A stretch of 64,000 nt of DNA, from assembly GCA_947034885.2 (NCBI GenBank), contig OZ019759.1:13642501-13706500 (forward strand). Reading direction: 5' to 3'. The translations under genes were made by a program, and so were the position numbers. A model generated the notes under the pieces. It saw only the letters and a list, made by a program, of their open reading frames with translations, was not told where the DNA came from and made no database searches. Below are positions 11,561 through 25,251 of the stretch, one piece after another (position 1 is the stretch's first letter; each line of letters opens with the position of its first letter). This DNA is from Thuidium tamariscinum. Lineage: Eukaryota; Streptophyta; Bryopsida; Hypnales; Thuidiaceae.

Positions 11561-12548
11561 CTTAACTGTATTACTCCAGAAACGGATAGGGAAACCAATT
11601 GCATGGGGCTGTCTTTTCTATTTCCTCATTTTTTTGTTGCTTTTTTAAAAATAACAAATGGCAGTCTCCATCATATTTAAAAAAAACAAGAGTATAGTGG
11701 CGCCACTCCTATTTTTAGCAGGAAAAAAGACAAAGGAAATCATTCCTTCTCTATGCAAAGAAAATTCCTACTCACTATGTCAGGGTGAAACCGCCTTTCG
11801 ATCCACATTGCTGATATTTCTAGATGTTCATAAATAAATTAGAAGACGAATTTTAGTTCGTGCGTGGAACCACTAGCGTCTTAGTGAAGGTTCATGGTGG
11901 TAGTAGATATTCTAGCAAATGGTCATGGGTGGGGAATTTCCAAGAAAGTGAATCCTTTTCAATTTTTAAGACTGGTAGTGCATGTGTTCTTCTAGTTCAC
12001 TTGTCATGAACTACAAGAAGGGTTTTTGAGTACTTGATGGCATTTTTTTCCAATGAAATGACTTAGTTAGTTCAAATATAGTAGAGCTACAGTATTTTGT
12101 TGCTCATTGCCTTCATGCTCTCGTCGTAGGTGCAGTTATCACTCATCCAAGGATAGCTTGTTAAAATTTTGTTATAGTGGGAAGTATGTTATTGAGTAGG
12201 CAGTTTTAGTGAATTTTTGAGGCGGTCATCCACCGCTGCATAAGAGAAGGGTTTTATAGTGACTTGCAGAAGCTTCAGTAGGGGGGGGGGGCTCCACGTG
12301 GGCAAGGGATCAGAAGAGACTTTTTGTGCGCATTCCAGGAGCACTACAGATTGTCGTCTCCCATGGGTTTCTATCTTTCAAGAAGTCATGCTAATGATAC
12401 AATAACCCAGAAAACCGTCGTTGTTCATATTCCAAACAATTGTTTTCCTACTTTGAGCGTTGTAACCTAGAATGTTGATGTAGTTGTGATTTTGGAAAGT
12501 GAGAGTAGGCTGTATACGTTGCCAAGCAGCCTGGGTTATTGATTTCAG
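11561..12548. other. Spacer before the 12.5-kb ORF
   Basis: Less AT-rich than the DNA to its left and includes a run of ten G at about 12281-12290. No coding region that I can support. Confidence 0.4.
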
Positions 12549-13087
12549 TGGTAGAAGACGATGAGAAGGAGAAGATGGACTTGCGAGGACATAAACGCTT
12601 TCAGCAATTCAATCCGGAGTCTAGTGACGAGGTCTTTCAGCTGTCACCCTTTAAATTAAGGCACACCACAACTTCCTCAAGTGTTGATGTCTTTGTTCGT
12701 TTGTGTCAGTCTAGAGGTCGTGGTTACTCTGGTGTTCCAAGCATTTTGGACAGGAATTTGTATGCCAAGAGATCACGAAGGCAAGATTCAAAGAAACTGC
12801 GTATTGTGCGGTTGGAGACATCGAGTGAAAGTTCTAATGGTGACGATTTCTATAGTCTAGTTTCATTGGTATTAGTGGAGCCGAGACACTCATTTAGAGG
12901 CACTTTCACGCCACACAATCGTAGTACACTGGGCATTAATTCGGGCGCATTGGGTACTGCAATAGAGCGTATGGATTTAGTAACAAGAGATCACGGAAAG
13001 GTCAGTGCAAGTCGTAAAGATCGTTCAACAACGGTCATAAACTTCCTTGCTGGAAGTTGGAATGACCATTCCGCAGTAGCGGAATAA
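12549..13087 (+). CDS. Unrecognised basic, Ser-rich ORF
   Basis: Open for about 178 codons to TAA, preceded by an acceptor-like 'tgatttcag' at 12540-12548, so it may be a last exon. The product begins acidic (VEDDEKEK), then becomes rich in Arg, Ser and Thr, with KRSRRQDSKK and a following SSESSNGDD. GC content is above that of the spacer around it. I recognise no domain. It could be a host gene relic or part of a mobile element. Confidence 0.35.
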
Positions 13088-13690
13088 CGAGTCAGTGAAT
13101 TAGTATTTCAAAGTTTGGAGTGGGTGTATTTTAATAGCTTTCCTTGTTTTTTGGGATACGAAAATCTCTTTGCAATGCCGTCCAGAAACGGAACTACTCA
13201 GTGGCATTGGAATCAAACAAAGTTATTAGAACCACTGTAGTGTGAGCTGAAATTTAATTAAACCCTTACTTGAACATACATAGAGAATTCATGGATGGTT
13301 TATTGAACTGGTAATTACAAGACACTGTATAGGCACCTGAAATGTATAACTTCCTTTTTAAGGGGAAGAGTATTTTTGCATTCATATTTATAAATGTTTT
13401 TCACACTTTTCTAATGGTCTAGGGAATCTTTGTGAAATGAAGATCATTTATGTAGCCAAGAATGAGGACATAGTTCTATCCCAATGTGCATGGGATTAGA
13501 AATTCAGGAATACTGATTTCCATCAAAACACACCGACAAGGATCCTGACGAAATTACGTGAGCCATAACACCTGTAAATGACATCTGTAAGACTGTTTTG
13601 TCAGTAGAAGAAGAATTGATGTGTGTAGGAAAGGCCGAAGTAGGTATTCAAAGTGTATAGTGTATCACTAGAGAGTATAGAATGTGCACT
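13088..13690. other. Spacer, no gene seen
   Basis: Mixed-composition DNA between two convergent weak ORFs; no motif or repeat recognised. Confidence 0.4.
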
Positions 13691-13975
13691 TCATTTTCCA
13701 AGAGTTCGCGCCTTCTTATGTCGTAGTGTTTTGGAAAGTTCGTTAGATGATTCTATAGAATTCGAATAAACGGAAGTTCGGAACAGAGGAGCATCACCTT
13801 TTCTTTTTGTCTTAGAAGAAGCTACTGCCCGTGGAAGCGAACAGCTCTGGAGAGGTAGTGAAACGTCATGATCTTCAAAATGGCATCTTGTTCTATAGGA
13901 AATCGAGTTCTTATTGACAGAACTAGTAGAGGCGCATAATATCTTACGGTGAAATCCTCGTACAAGTGAACGCAC
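13691..13975 (-). CDS. Weak unrecognised ORF
   Basis: About 95 open codons on the minus strand, with a basic, Ser-rich product (for example SSKTKRKGD and IESSNELSK). It converges with the ORF at 12549-13087 and has a similar composition. No domain or splice border supports it strongly. Confidence 0.2.
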   Translation of the reverse strand: MRSLVRGFHRKILCASTSSVNKNSISYRTRCHFEDHDVSLPLQSCSLPRAVASSKTKRKGDAPLFRTSVYSNSIESSNELSKTLRHKKARTLGK

Positions 13976-15119
13976 TTCAGGAAACCATCCTACATCTTTT
14001 TCATGTTTTTACTATCTTCTCATTGTCAGCCAAGTCTCAGAGCACTGAAGGGTTAAGCCTATTTTCAAAGTAATAGTAATTTCAAAATCTGTAATAAAAT
14101 TTGTAAAAGTAGAACATCCATCGCACTTATGAACTTTCTTTACAATTTGGTTGTACTTTAGGTCAGCAAGAAATTCAATCTATTTAAGGAATGCATTACC
14201 ACCCTTTACAGTTTGCAGCATACTGCAATTTGAAGAAGGTAAATGTGATAATTGTGATTCAAGATTTCCTTCTTTTTTTGACTTATTTTAGTAAAATTAG
14301 ATTTGAAAAACTAAGGCCTAGATTTGCTGTATTTTTTTTTTTGAACAAATTTGATGTATTGTTTTCATTTCAATGGAAATTGTCCATGTATTTCAAAAAA
14401 ATTTAAAAAAATTCCGTCCATTTTTTGAACCAAAATTTTAGGAAAGGAAGGGGACAGTGATTATCTTTCATAAGTACTCAAAGATGACAACATTTGAGAA
14501 AGCGCGTGACAAGGCAAGTTGTGTAGGGTTTTTTTTGTTTTTTTGTTTTTATTTCAAACCAATGGGAACCCATTGTATTAAAAGAAACTCAGAACAAAGT
14601 AATTTTTTTTTGGCAGAAGGCCTTGATTTCTAAGTTGAATATAATCATGAAAAGGAAATGAATTAAAAAAAAAAAAAAGGAGTTTCCTTCATTTACTCAC
14701 ATGTGCAATGTCGTTGCAAGAAACATTTTTTATTTTGGCTCAATAATGCCAAATTTGATGAATTGTATGGCTTCTTGGAGTTTTTTTTGGATATAGAGAA
14801 ATAGGGGTAATTATAAAAACAATGAGAATTTTGTGTCTCTTGAAATTTAGACCTAAGAAAATGTAATTGTGAAAGTTATACAGAAAGAAGGCAATGTGGA
14901 GAATACACTATGGAAATAGACACTTGGAACCATATCTGATTTTTTTAAATTATTAAAAAAATTGCACAACATAAAGAAAGGAAATCCATTTTCCCTAATC
15001 CAAAGATGATTTTCTTCAACCATTTATATTGAATACAAAAATAAGTTTTGTTTCATACAAGTGCACAAAGGTAGACCCCTTTGAGCACATGTGAAAGGTT
15101 GATCTCATGAAGCACTTGT

Positions 15120-15830
15120 ACCGTTTTCCATCACATGTCTCATGTTGCTCTATTTTGGACCTTGACTTTTGCATTTTCACTCCAAATGACTAAAGATTTT
15201 TAGACAAGGTACTCATAACTATCATACAGCTTACATATTTTTTTCATGATTTTCTCCAATATTTTCAAAAGATAATAGTATTGATAATTGAATGTCCAAA
15301 AATACAATTTGTATGTTTGCAGTACTATGGAGTACCTTTTTTTTAAATTATTTTAAGATGAAATTTAGATGAGATGGTCTTCCAGTAGAATTGTAGCTAT
15401 ACAAATTTAATTTTTGAAAATAGTTTATTTTATATGGTGTGGAAGAGTACAAAGTGAGCTTTTTGTTGCTTATATTTTGAATAGTATAAAATATTATTAT
15501 TTTTTTTTTTGGAGAATGACCATTTCCATAAAGTTGTTGGAAATAACCACTCTTTTTTTAAGAAAAAATCATTTATGCTATTTTTCCTTACTGAAAACAT
15601 GAAGGTATGTATTTTCTTGAGGTTTGGTAGTTTTCAAGTTCTCCTACTTAATTGTTTTGTATTCAATTACTTCTGTGGGTACCTTTGTCTTAAAGGTGTA
15701 TACGTAAGTTGTATCATTAAGAATATTTAAAATTAGTTTTCTAATTGAGTAGTACACAAAAGAAAGTGAGGATTGCTGTTGCAGAACTTGCCAAACAATA
15801 CAAGTGTTTTTTACAATTTCCTTAAAGTCA
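15120..15830 (+). repeat. Diverged dispersed repeat Y, copy 2
   Basis: Collinear with 10396-10990 and 18170-18890. Shared marks are 'gcacttgtac', 'aaatgactaaagattt', 'gtggaag.gtacaaagtgagctt', 'gaatgaccat.tccat' and the motif before 'tctcctactta'. Confidence 0.65.
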
Positions 15831-17526
15831 GACGCAATTTATTGTTTTCGAATAAATACTTTGAGTTTTTTTTTGACTTTCATGAAATTCCTTGTATACC
15901 AATTTTCAGCAAAAAAATAACAATTTGGAAACCCCGAAATAAAATGACAATCTCTGAAATGGCCAAGGTAGACATTCAATGAGGACCTGTTTAGAGACAT
16001 TCAAAAAAGTTTCAAGAAGTTCTAAGAAAATTACAATGTGTCTTCTTTTTTAATCCCGAAGATTCACTATTCGGGAAGTCTGTTGATAACATGTAAAAAG
16101 CACCTATTATTAACGGGCTATGTAGATGATTTTTGGAATTTAGAAGATGCTTACTTTACTTAAATTTTTGAAGGGTGCTTCTTTCATATAACCTATCTTT
16201 TATTTTCATTGTTATGGTTGCCAATTTTTTGTATCATATGTTCATCATGAAAACATCATGATACGAAGTTGTAACAGCAATGACAATATATTCTCAAGCA
16301 AATATAGAATATATCAATAAAATAAAACAGAAATTTCTATTTTTTCAAGCGAATTCTCAAAACGCTATTGTAAACCAGAACCTTTATGTCAAAGAAATTC
16401 ACTCAACCCTAATTGTCCACTCACCTCAATATTGAATCTTGAACCGAACAAATAGGAGTACCTACTCAATGCAAATATCATTCATTTACAAGTTCATTCA
16501 CCAAAATTTAAATTTGCATGTACAATAAGCATATAGAATTCTAATCATCTCTTAATGAACCATAGATTTTTACATCTCTGTGAATTTAGTGTACAATAGA
16601 TGGATTCATATGATACTGAGTATAATATGGGAAGTCCAAGGTTTTCAAGGGTAATTTTAGCAAGGCTATTTTAGAAAGAAATTAGATAAAATATTGTTTT
16701 TTTGTAACCATTCATTATTTTTGAAGAATAAAAGCCCTTCACATAGATGCTAGTATACACTGAATATTTGTATTAAATTTAGATCAAACCTAATTAAAAT
16801 TACCCTTCATTAGTTTGCACGTTCACATTTAAAAAACAAGGAATGCCACCTTCCTTGAATTTCTATGTGTACCATCATTTCAAGTTTCATATAACATAGA
16901 CAAAGAATGCAAAAGTTATGAGTGAAGGACCATTTCTAGAAGGTGAATGTGCCAAAAAATAGGAAAAATTCCTCTTATACTGAACTACATGAAATTGTCA
17001 ATCTTGCATTTAGATCAATGAGTATGAAATTATGAATTATTCATATTTGTTGATGATTTTGCAGTATGTATTATAAAATGAATTATTACTAGAAGAACAA
17101 TATTTTTAGTAAACAAAACAATGTTGGATTGCTACCCTTGACTTAATTGTTGAAAAGAAAGGAATTTATGCTATGGAATGCAGAAATTTGCATTTGCAAT
17201 AGAAAAGTGAAGTGAAGGAACCAAATATTGTTTTGTTATCTAAAACATACTTTTCTACTAGAGTAAGTAATCCTTTATGTTATACTATTTCAATATTTGT
17301 TCCATAAATTATAGTCACTACATGTGCATTGCTTTATTGCATATAAACATTTGCATTAGTTTTTCAAAAATGAATGAAAGCATCTTCACAGTTTTGTATT
17401 TTGAATCATTGGCTACTACATTTTATCTAGTACTTCTCTCTCCTATGTGGTATAATGGAAACCCATTAATATTTTTTATGGGTAGTGTACTACAGTGAAA
17501 CAAACCCTTACGGATCTTTAACCTCT

Positions 17527-17590
17527 AACTGCCCAATTGACCATATATGGTCGATTTGAAATTTCACGCCCATTTCCGAATGGGCAGTTA
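17527..17590. repeat. Nested small palindromes
   Basis: TAACTGCCCA (17527-17536) pairs with TGGGCAGTTA (17581-17590). Inside are a perfect GACCATATATGGTC (17539-17552) and a hairpin over GCCCATTT...AATGGGC (17568-17586). Role unknown. Confidence 0.55.
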
Positions 17591-18169
17591 AATTCTTGTG
17601 ACCGTTTAAAAAAAATTCGGGTAGTTTTAAATGTTAACTTTTGAGAACTTTCATTTGTCACTAAAAAAAGTACATATTCGATTATTGAGAGGTCTTCAAA
17701 GGCATACATGTACTATAAGTGAAGTGTAAAGCTTGCCAATTTTACTTCATTTCCTAGCTTTATGCAGTTTCATTGAATTTGCGATCTAAAAAATTGTACA
17801 TATTCATCTACTTTGAAAATGGTCCCAATGGAAAGAAGGAAGTGTTTTCATAATATTCACCATTGAAAATTTAAACATACAACTATTAATTTGGAGTTAT
17901 ATGCAATTTCTTCTTGTAAAAATAATTGCATTTTAACAATTGTAAGGGGGATTGTGTAATGAATTTAATAGCTTTTCATGTAAAATTAAGTTTTTTGGAA
18001 GTGCATTTTAGTGTGCTAACACTTTTTGTAGTTGTTCATGTCATCTCAAATCCCCAAAGAAACTTTTATGCAAATTTGAGAAACATTGTGGAAAAAGGCA
18101 GAATACTAAATATAAAAAATGTATTGTTCTCTTGTTATAAGGGTGAATGCAAGAAACACTTGTACTATT

Positions 18170-18890
18170 TTTCGTCACAAGCTAAGTGCTGATCTGTTTT
18201 TTGGCCATAACTTTTTCATCTTTGCTCTAAATGACTCAAGATTTCTAGAGAAGGTACGCATGTCTATCATACACCTTACATAATTTTTTCATAATTTTCA
18301 AAAATATTTTAATACTAAAATAGTACTAGTGATTAAATGTCACAAATGAGAATTTGGAGGTTTTTAGAACTAAGGAGTACCTTTTTTTAATGATTTTAAG
18401 ATGAAATTTGGATGAGATGGTCTTCTAGTAGATTTACATCTCTCCACATGAATGATTTTGAAAAAAGTTATTTTTATGTGGTGTGGAAGTCTACAAAGTG
18501 AGCTTCTTTTTGCTTGAATTTTGAAACATATAAAATATCATTTTGGTGGTTTTTTTAGTCGATGACCATCTCCATAGAATTGTTGCAAATGGCCACTTTT
18601 TATTTTTTGTATTTACTTATTTTTACTATTTTTCCCAAATTAAAACATGAAGGTATGTATTTTCTTGAGGATTGGCGCTTTTTAAATTCTCCTACTTAGA
18701 GAATTTTTCTATCAATTTCCTTTGGTGAAAACCTTCATCTTAGAGGTCTATACATTGTTCATATTTTTCAAATTTTTTTCAAATTAATTTTCTAATTTTA
18801 AAGTACTCCAGAAAAAGTCATGAGTATTGTAGTAAAACGCAACAAATAGTATAGGTGTTTCTTGCATTCACCCATAATCTCACAACTCCA
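18170..18890 (+). repeat. Diverged dispersed repeat Y, copy 3
   Basis: Collinear with the copies at 10396 and 15120 and the best preserved of the three. Direct orientation. Confidence 0.65.
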
Positions 18891-19334
18891 ATGCAATTTT
18901 GTGCTCAAAATTTGTGTACCTACTAATAAACAAGCTCTTTAAACATCTATGCGGTTAGATTTTGGAAAAAAATCATTTTGCTTCACTAGGGATGACTACA
19001 AGTCCATGCACTTTTTCCATAATCAAAACACACTCGACAAGGCTTGGGCATTTAGGGGTTAAGTACTGTAGACTAGATCTTCAATTGGAGCAGGCAAAAC
19101 AATTGTAAAAAAAGGTATAAATATAAAAGGAAGAGTACACCAAAGATGTAGGTAATTTCACATTGTGAATTGAAATCATAATGATTCTTAGTAAGAAGAA
19201 GTATATAACAACATATGCCAATGTATGGGGTCTTCAAATTCATTTAGAAAAAATTCATTTGTATTCAATCTTTACTTTTGACAAAATACATACATTTTGG
19301 ACATTGCTAGGAATTTGTAGACGTAGTTTAAAAA

Positions 19335-19552
19335 ACAACGACGCTAGCGTTCGAGCGTGGAGCGGTGAGCCTGTGAGTTGCGAGCGGGAAACTTGTGAGC
19401 GGTGAGCATGAAGTAGCCTTTTTTTTAGAAATTTGGACTAGAATTTTTTTTCAATCAATTTTTTTTCCAAAAATCAGCAAAAAATTACTATTTATAGTAA
19501 ATTTTGCTACCTATGACCGTGTCTCCTATAACCGTGGATTTTCATGAAATCT
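19335..19552 (-). repeat. Dispersed GCTCACA-rich terminal repeat, copy 2 (inverted)
   Basis: Read on the minus strand it holds 'atccacggttatagg', 'cggtcataggt', GCTCACCGCTCACAAG, CAACTCACAGGCTCAC and CGCTAGC, in the same order as at 4394-4512. It lies about 320 bp past the stop of the minus-strand transposase gene. Confidence 0.55.
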
Positions 19553-19870
19553 CATATTTTTGGACCATTGATAATGTCATCTATACATTTGAGTTTTAGG
19601 ATTTAGAATCCGGAAGGGAGATAAAAAACAGGCCAAACACTTCAAATACAAAAGTAAGTGTGCCTTGTTCTAGGGGTTAGGATTTTTTTGGAGTTAATAA
19701 AATGAAAATAGGAAACTTTAAAAACTGGATAGAAAAAGAAAGTTTTCATATACATGTATTGCAAAGAAAGTCAATGTTCATGATTGGACTCCATCACTTC
19801 TTTATTTCATTTGCAGCGCATGGAGAAGAATACAACATGAATGTACTACACTCCAAATAACTAATCATAT

Positions 19871-22800
19871 CTACTTTGAAATAATGATGATTCCTGCTCG
19901 AACTAGGAGTACCTTCAACTCATTAAAGCTATAACTAGGTGCATGAATGAATTTGTCATCATGGATATCCATCTTGCAAAAGTACCTATACAAATAATAC
20001 AAGTGCTTACAATTCACGTATTGTGCTCGGCCTCCCACAACAGATACTATCATATTGACAAAGTCAGGGCATGTGCATGTAGGGAATGTACCCATAGTAA
20101 CTCGATATACGTTTTTGTTGGACTCCACTCCAGTCTGCAGCACCACTATTGCACCAAGTCCTGGAAGAGGTACAAGGGTCACTCCTAGAATTTCCCCTCT
20201 AATATTTGAAGCACTTTCCCATTTGTTGCGTTGCTCTACGGTTGGAGGATTTGCAAGTCTTTTGATAGTTCGGTTGTTCCTCACTGTAGGGTGCACATCT
20301 GCATTTGGTGGACATGGTTGGGTGAAGAAGATAGGCTCAAAAATCTTAGACATGGCAAAAAATTCACGTGGTGACAATGTAGGCAATTCTTGAAGCTGGA
20401 AGCCGGCATGTTGTAATAGTAAGGTTTCTTCACGATTCAAATTGGTCCCCGTTAGAATAGGCCAAATTTCAGGCAACTCTAGCCTATCAATGGCCCACTT
20501 CCTCTTTGTACCTTTCACGCATCGTTCAATGTCATCCCAACAAAACCAAAAGTCCACGACCACCGGGCGCTTAGTTCCATATTCTTCTTTCCTACCGCGA
20601 TAAGTAGGAGCAGGGGTCCTTTTCCACCCTTGGCAATCCTTGAGGTACACTTGATGTTTGATGTCCATTGTTGAGCCCAGCATCTTGCATTTGATTTGTG
20701 GCTGATCCTTGCAATGTGCCACTTGGATGTGTCACAATCGGTTTCAAATGCTACTGTCACATAATTGAAGGTATTAACTTCATTGCAATTCCCAATGCCT
20801 TCCATTGAATTTTCTGCAACCTTTGTAGACCTAGTTCTGACCCGGGGTTGGGAAAAGTTGACTTTGTCTGGTCTATGTGAATCTCCAGCATCACCGATAG
20901 GTACATCAAGCCTCCTCTTTGTGCTCCCAAAAAATTCTTTTCCTTCTAGATGAAGTACTCGAGTTCCCACACCATATGCTTTTGGCAATGTATTCAATGC
21001 CTCAACAATTTTTTTTGGACACCCACTGCGCCTAGCCGCCTTCAACCTCAATTCTCCCTTTGATGGTCTTGACCCACACGTATATCCTCTAAGGTATGCT
21101 CGGTAGTTTGTCATTTGCATCCAAGCCCGAATACTGTCATCACATGTGGCATCGAATAAATTGTTTCCTTTTTTCCCCGACATTTGTAGCCACTTGTTAT
21201 GGATCGTTTCCGATAGATTACAAAAAGGCATGTCTGTCATCTCTTCTAAAGTAAGACCCTACAATTCCAACCACAAGTAGACATGAATCAAAATACAATT
21301 CACTATTATTATACAAATTATATCTGAAATTTCTCTCTATACTTCTAAGAATTTCAGTATGGTTTAGGGCTTAGGGAAGTACAATCACAAAGAAGAAACA
21401 AATAGTATTTATTTATATAAATTACAGAATCCAAATATCTCACTAGAGAAACAAAATTGGAAACATAGTACCGTCAACTAGTACTTCAACCTAAGCCCAA
21501 TTTTGACCCTTATAACATTATATTTTTCTATAATTAACTAGGTTAGGGAATCCGTCGGATCCGACGGATTTGATATATAATATCATTTTATAGTACAGTG
21601 AAAATACTAAATGATTGAAACTTCAAGCAATTAGCACTTCCATGAATGCCTTATTGTAAGATTTATAAAAAGTACACTTATAGCCGTTGCAAGCAACAAG
21701 TACCTCATTGATTCCCTACACTACTTCCTTTAATAAATCTTCCAATTCTCTACTATAAATTATCTTTCAAAAAAATTTAAAATTATTTGTATTCAAATTT
21801 TTAATTACAAAGACATTAAAAGTAAAAAAAAATCATCTCTTCTACATAATTGAAGTGAACAATTGTCTAATTAAATAAGAATACAAAATATAATTTGAAA
21901 ACCAAAATAAGATCCACATACCATTGTCATGAAGCCTCCCCACTGTAAATAACGAAAATGCCAAAATGCCAACCAATGCTTGAAGTGATGAAGTGAGTCT
22001 TCTGTTATAGCTCCAGATGATAACCACCATGACCGAATTGCAAGATAGTGCACCTCCGCTTCATCCAAAGTCTTGGATTCTTTGTACTGCTTACATAGTG
22101 CAATGTGTTGATGTTGTAATCCTTGCTTGATGTGTTTCTGGGTGTGCTTTTGAAGAGAATTACTCCAATGCAGTAGGCATGTTCTCTCACAATTCTTCAT
22201 AATGTCATTTGCGGAGCCACTGCCATACACAATGCGAACTGCATTCCAATTGGCCATTGCGCTATCTGCCATAAATCCTTTAAAATTTGGCTTAGTCACT
22301 CCGTATTTCTCCATTATAGCATTCAGTGACCTCTAGAACTGTACTTGAATCTCTGTATCTTCTGATTGCATATCGCACACTGCAATGGTCATGACCTTCT
22401 TGTACTGAGAGTCGTACACGTGGCATGCCATGGTGGTCCAGTCCTTCACGCGCTTCACGTGGTCGAACATCATCCACGCATTCTGTAGATCACCTTCAGG
22501 TTGCATACGCCTTACCAAGTCCACTCCACTTCCAGGCCCTTCAGTGAGCATTTTGAATACATAAACCTTCTCTTTGCCTTAGCCTGGGAAGACACTGTCG
22601 TGTATGAACTCGAACTTCGATTCCTTCTTCATAGTCATAATGTTGTCAATGACCCCTCCTTGGTTGTTTGAGCGGAATGAGGAGATGATATTCCGTATGC
22701 TAGGACTACTTAGAAACTGGAAGCGATCCATGACCTCTTCCATTTCCTCTCCCTTCAATATCTTCTTTTTTCCTTCTCCGTGGTGAAAAAGGTGGTTTGT

Positions 22801-24081
22801 AAGGAAGTCTTTGCTAGCGGATAAAGCTATGGCAGAGTTTGTAGCTGAAGGAGTTTTGGCAACTTGTTCTGCTATTAGTTCAGTAATTTCATTTGTAGAA
22901 TCTCTATACATGCCTTTTGCTACTGGGTGAGTGTGGTTTCCTAGGTGAATAGTAGCCCTAGTCATATTTGGGTTATGACTGTAGCAGTAGTAAATTCTAG
23001 CATCACAAGTGCTGAGGCATGTAGGTATTGTTTTGCAAACTTTACAAACTAGTTTGCAATCTTTTGGTGGAACGACTCCTACTGTAAAAGGAAAAATTGT
23101 AGAACCTATCCATTTTGTTTCATTTTTCCTAGAAGTCCTAGACAAATATTCGCAGCTAGGGTTTTCACAAATAAGATGGCCAACATAGAATGACTTACGA
23201 AACTTCAAATTGTCCGAGTTGTGGATGTTTGTTGTCACTAGCTTACACCACCCATGTCCGTCGTACCGCTTGTCCATTCCCTCCAAGTTCTTAGCTGCAG
23301 ATGAAGAAGAAGAGGCCCGACATGGCGGTAGTTCAAAGATGGCATCTCCGTCGTAAGTAGGTGGTAGGAACTCCACTTGGTGGTGCTTCACAATGTTCAT
23401 ATCTAATGTTGAAAGTTCGTTTCTTGAACGGTGAAGACCAGAAAGTCTCTTCAAGCACTTCATAATACTGGTTATACTAGCCACACTTGGATGACAAACT
23501 TGTTGTGAGAAGGTACGTTGCTCAGAAGTACTAGTGGAAATGTTCTGTATAGAGTACGTAAGACTGGTGTCATTGGATTCTTTCTTGACGAAGGAAGGTT
23601 CCATGTCAAGAATCAAGGAAGGAAACTCGCCTTCTGACTCACTAGATAGTTCTACAATAGTCCCCAACAACTCTACCATTGCTTCAGTAGGCAATTCATT
23701 TCGTGTCAATGTAGGGAAGCATTCTATAGGAGCGGTAGGATTAGCACTCTCAGGTCCAAAAGATTTGTTCACTGTAGAATTATCAGACTGGCGACTTGCT
23801 ATCTCAGTGGACGAAGCTAACATGGACAAAGGGAGACCGTAAGCCCTATAGTTCCCAAGACCTAGATACCAACAGTGCCCTTCATCAGAGAGACATTTTG
23901 AAAGTGGGATTGACTGAAGTAATTCACCAGACTCAGAATGGCGCTCTTCTTCAACATAGATAGATGACTCTACAAACTTGAATCAAACATGAAGCAAGTG
24001 GCTAAATACAGTAGCACGACCTCCTAGGTCTAAAGGAAAGACTAACGGAACCTGATGACCATCTACACGAATGCTTGCCAT
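19871..24081 (-). pseudogene. MULE-like transposase with SWIM zinc finger, decayed
   Basis: Runs from ATG at 24081 in two large exons, about 24081-21922 and 21258-19871, with a GT donor at 21921 and an AG acceptor at 21259. From the N terminus: a Cys/His-rich region with C-x4-C and C-x2-C pairs and GNHTHP (about 23170-22930); a MULE core with MTIAVCD, then ADSAMANWNAV, then a CERTCLLHW block (about 22400-22140); and a C-terminal SWIM finger, CTCPDF...CKHLYYLYR (about 20080-19970). Such proteins cut and paste Mutator-like elements; domesticated relatives (FAR1, MUSTANG types) act as regulators. The frame stays open from 24081 to 21922 except for three stops: TGA after HLLHV (about 23980), TAA at 22581-22579 and TAG at 22335-22333. 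A frameshift lies near 20725. I saw no terminal inverted repeats of this element. Confidence 0.8.
21546..21570. repeat. Short palindrome with GGATCC centre
   Basis: ATCCGTCGGATCCGACGGAT, perfect, inside the intron of the transposase gene. Same core as the larger palindromes elsewhere. Confidence 0.8.
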
Positions 24082-24545
24082 GTCGCTCACAATCGACTAT
24101 AAGATAGAAATGTAGGTAAAAATGGCTTGAGAGAGTGAAAAAAAAGACATATGGGTTTATATAGGGTTTTCAAGGGTACAGTGATTATTTGTAAATGATG
24201 GAAGCAAGGACAATATGGGTTTAGGGTTTAAGGGTAGAGGAGCTATAAAGTTTAACAATAATTTCAGATGTAAACATTACATTAGAATTAGTGAATACAA
24301 GGTTTGTACTACAATCATTACTTAGTGTAATAAAATGTAGCACCTGAAATTTTCCATGTACTATTTAGGTTTTCAATTCTAGAATGATCTTATCTGTATT
24401 GAAGTCTAGGGGACTTAGATATTTTGGCGTTGGAATTCTGGCGATTATTGAAATAATTACTATGCTTGCAACTCGTTTCAAACAGCTCCAAGTCTCCAAC
24501 AGATCTCATTCAGTACATGAATCTGTAATTCTACTGACATTGACG
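24082..24545. other. 5' flank of the transposase gene, no gene seen
   Basis: AT-rich, with 'tttagggttt' at 24221-24231. No clear TATA box or TSS can be fixed. Confidence 0.4.
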
Positions 24546-24771
24546 GCGTTCTCACATCAAGTTGCCTCGGGCAATGCGAATTTCGAATTTCAAGAATTGC
24601 GGGCGTTGTCCCGTCAAGTTGCCTCGAGCAGTGCACATTACGAATATCAAGAATTGCTGGCGCTATCCTCTCAAGTTGCCTCGAGCGGTGCACATTACGA
24701 ATATCAAGAATGCCAGCGCTATCTCATCAAGTTGCCTTGGGAAGTGCAATTTTCAAATTTTGAGAATTGCC
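24546..24771 (+). repeat. 57-bp minisatellite, four units
   Basis: Unit starts are at 24546, 24603, 24660 and 24716, so spacings are 57, 57 and 56 bp; each has 'tcaagttgcct'. Because 57 is a multiple of three, one frame reads a 19-residue repeat of the type QVASSxAHYEYQE, which shifts frame in the last unit. The lost base and the openness of several frames suggest a minisatellite rather than a real protein. Confidence 0.75.
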
Positions 24772-25056
24772 GACGCCGGAATTGATATGTCATATGACAT
24801 GCGTGAAGTTCAAAGGCGGCGGAACGTAGAGAAGTATACAAGGGAGTCTTGCAACATAGGAATTCATTTCGTTGTCACCTTTGGACTTTGGAGTGGAGCT
24901 CTCATTTCTGTTTAGAGCAGGAGTACCTACTTGTTCTATATGCACATGATTTTAGAACACTCAAGTGCACTTTCTATCCTTTCAGAGCGAAGCAAGAGTC
25001 ATAGTAAACACTGCTCTTTCTTCTATTCTTCTAGAAAAGCTTTGAGAAGAGCCAAG

Positions 25057-25251
25057 ATGACTCGTGCGAAGAAGACCCTGTCAAAGCGAGGACGTGGTCA
25101 GTCGAGTGAGTCCTAGAGGTCTCATTCTATCGAGGGAGAGGGACGCGACTATTTGACAAGTACTGAGGTCCAAAATACTGATCCTATGCAAGAGTACCTA
25201 GAGGAAGTGCACGCCGAGGACGAGGGCCCGAAGTCACGAGATACGTCTAAT
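25057..25251 (+). pseudogene. First-exon-like segment with an in-frame TAG
   Basis: ATG begins MTRAKKTLSKRGRG. The frame runs 65 codons to a GTAAGT donor at 25252, with one TAG at 25114-25116. The second half is acidic (EEVHAEDEG). It resembles in design the two first exons at 26850 and 27208, which start MARTTRSR and MVRTMRSR. It is probably a relic of the same gene family. Confidence 0.45.

Larger units (their letters stand above)
13976..19334. other. AT-rich spacer with old repeats, no gene seen
   Basis: Contains repeat Y copies 2 and 3 and a small palindrome cluster at 17527-17590. Open frames here are short, AT-rich and motif-free. Confidence 0.6.

Noticed and set aside
24562-24915. A 117-codon ORF beside the 57-bp repeat
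   Set aside because: Overlapping frames are all open because the repeat length is a multiple of three; no domain or conserved context.
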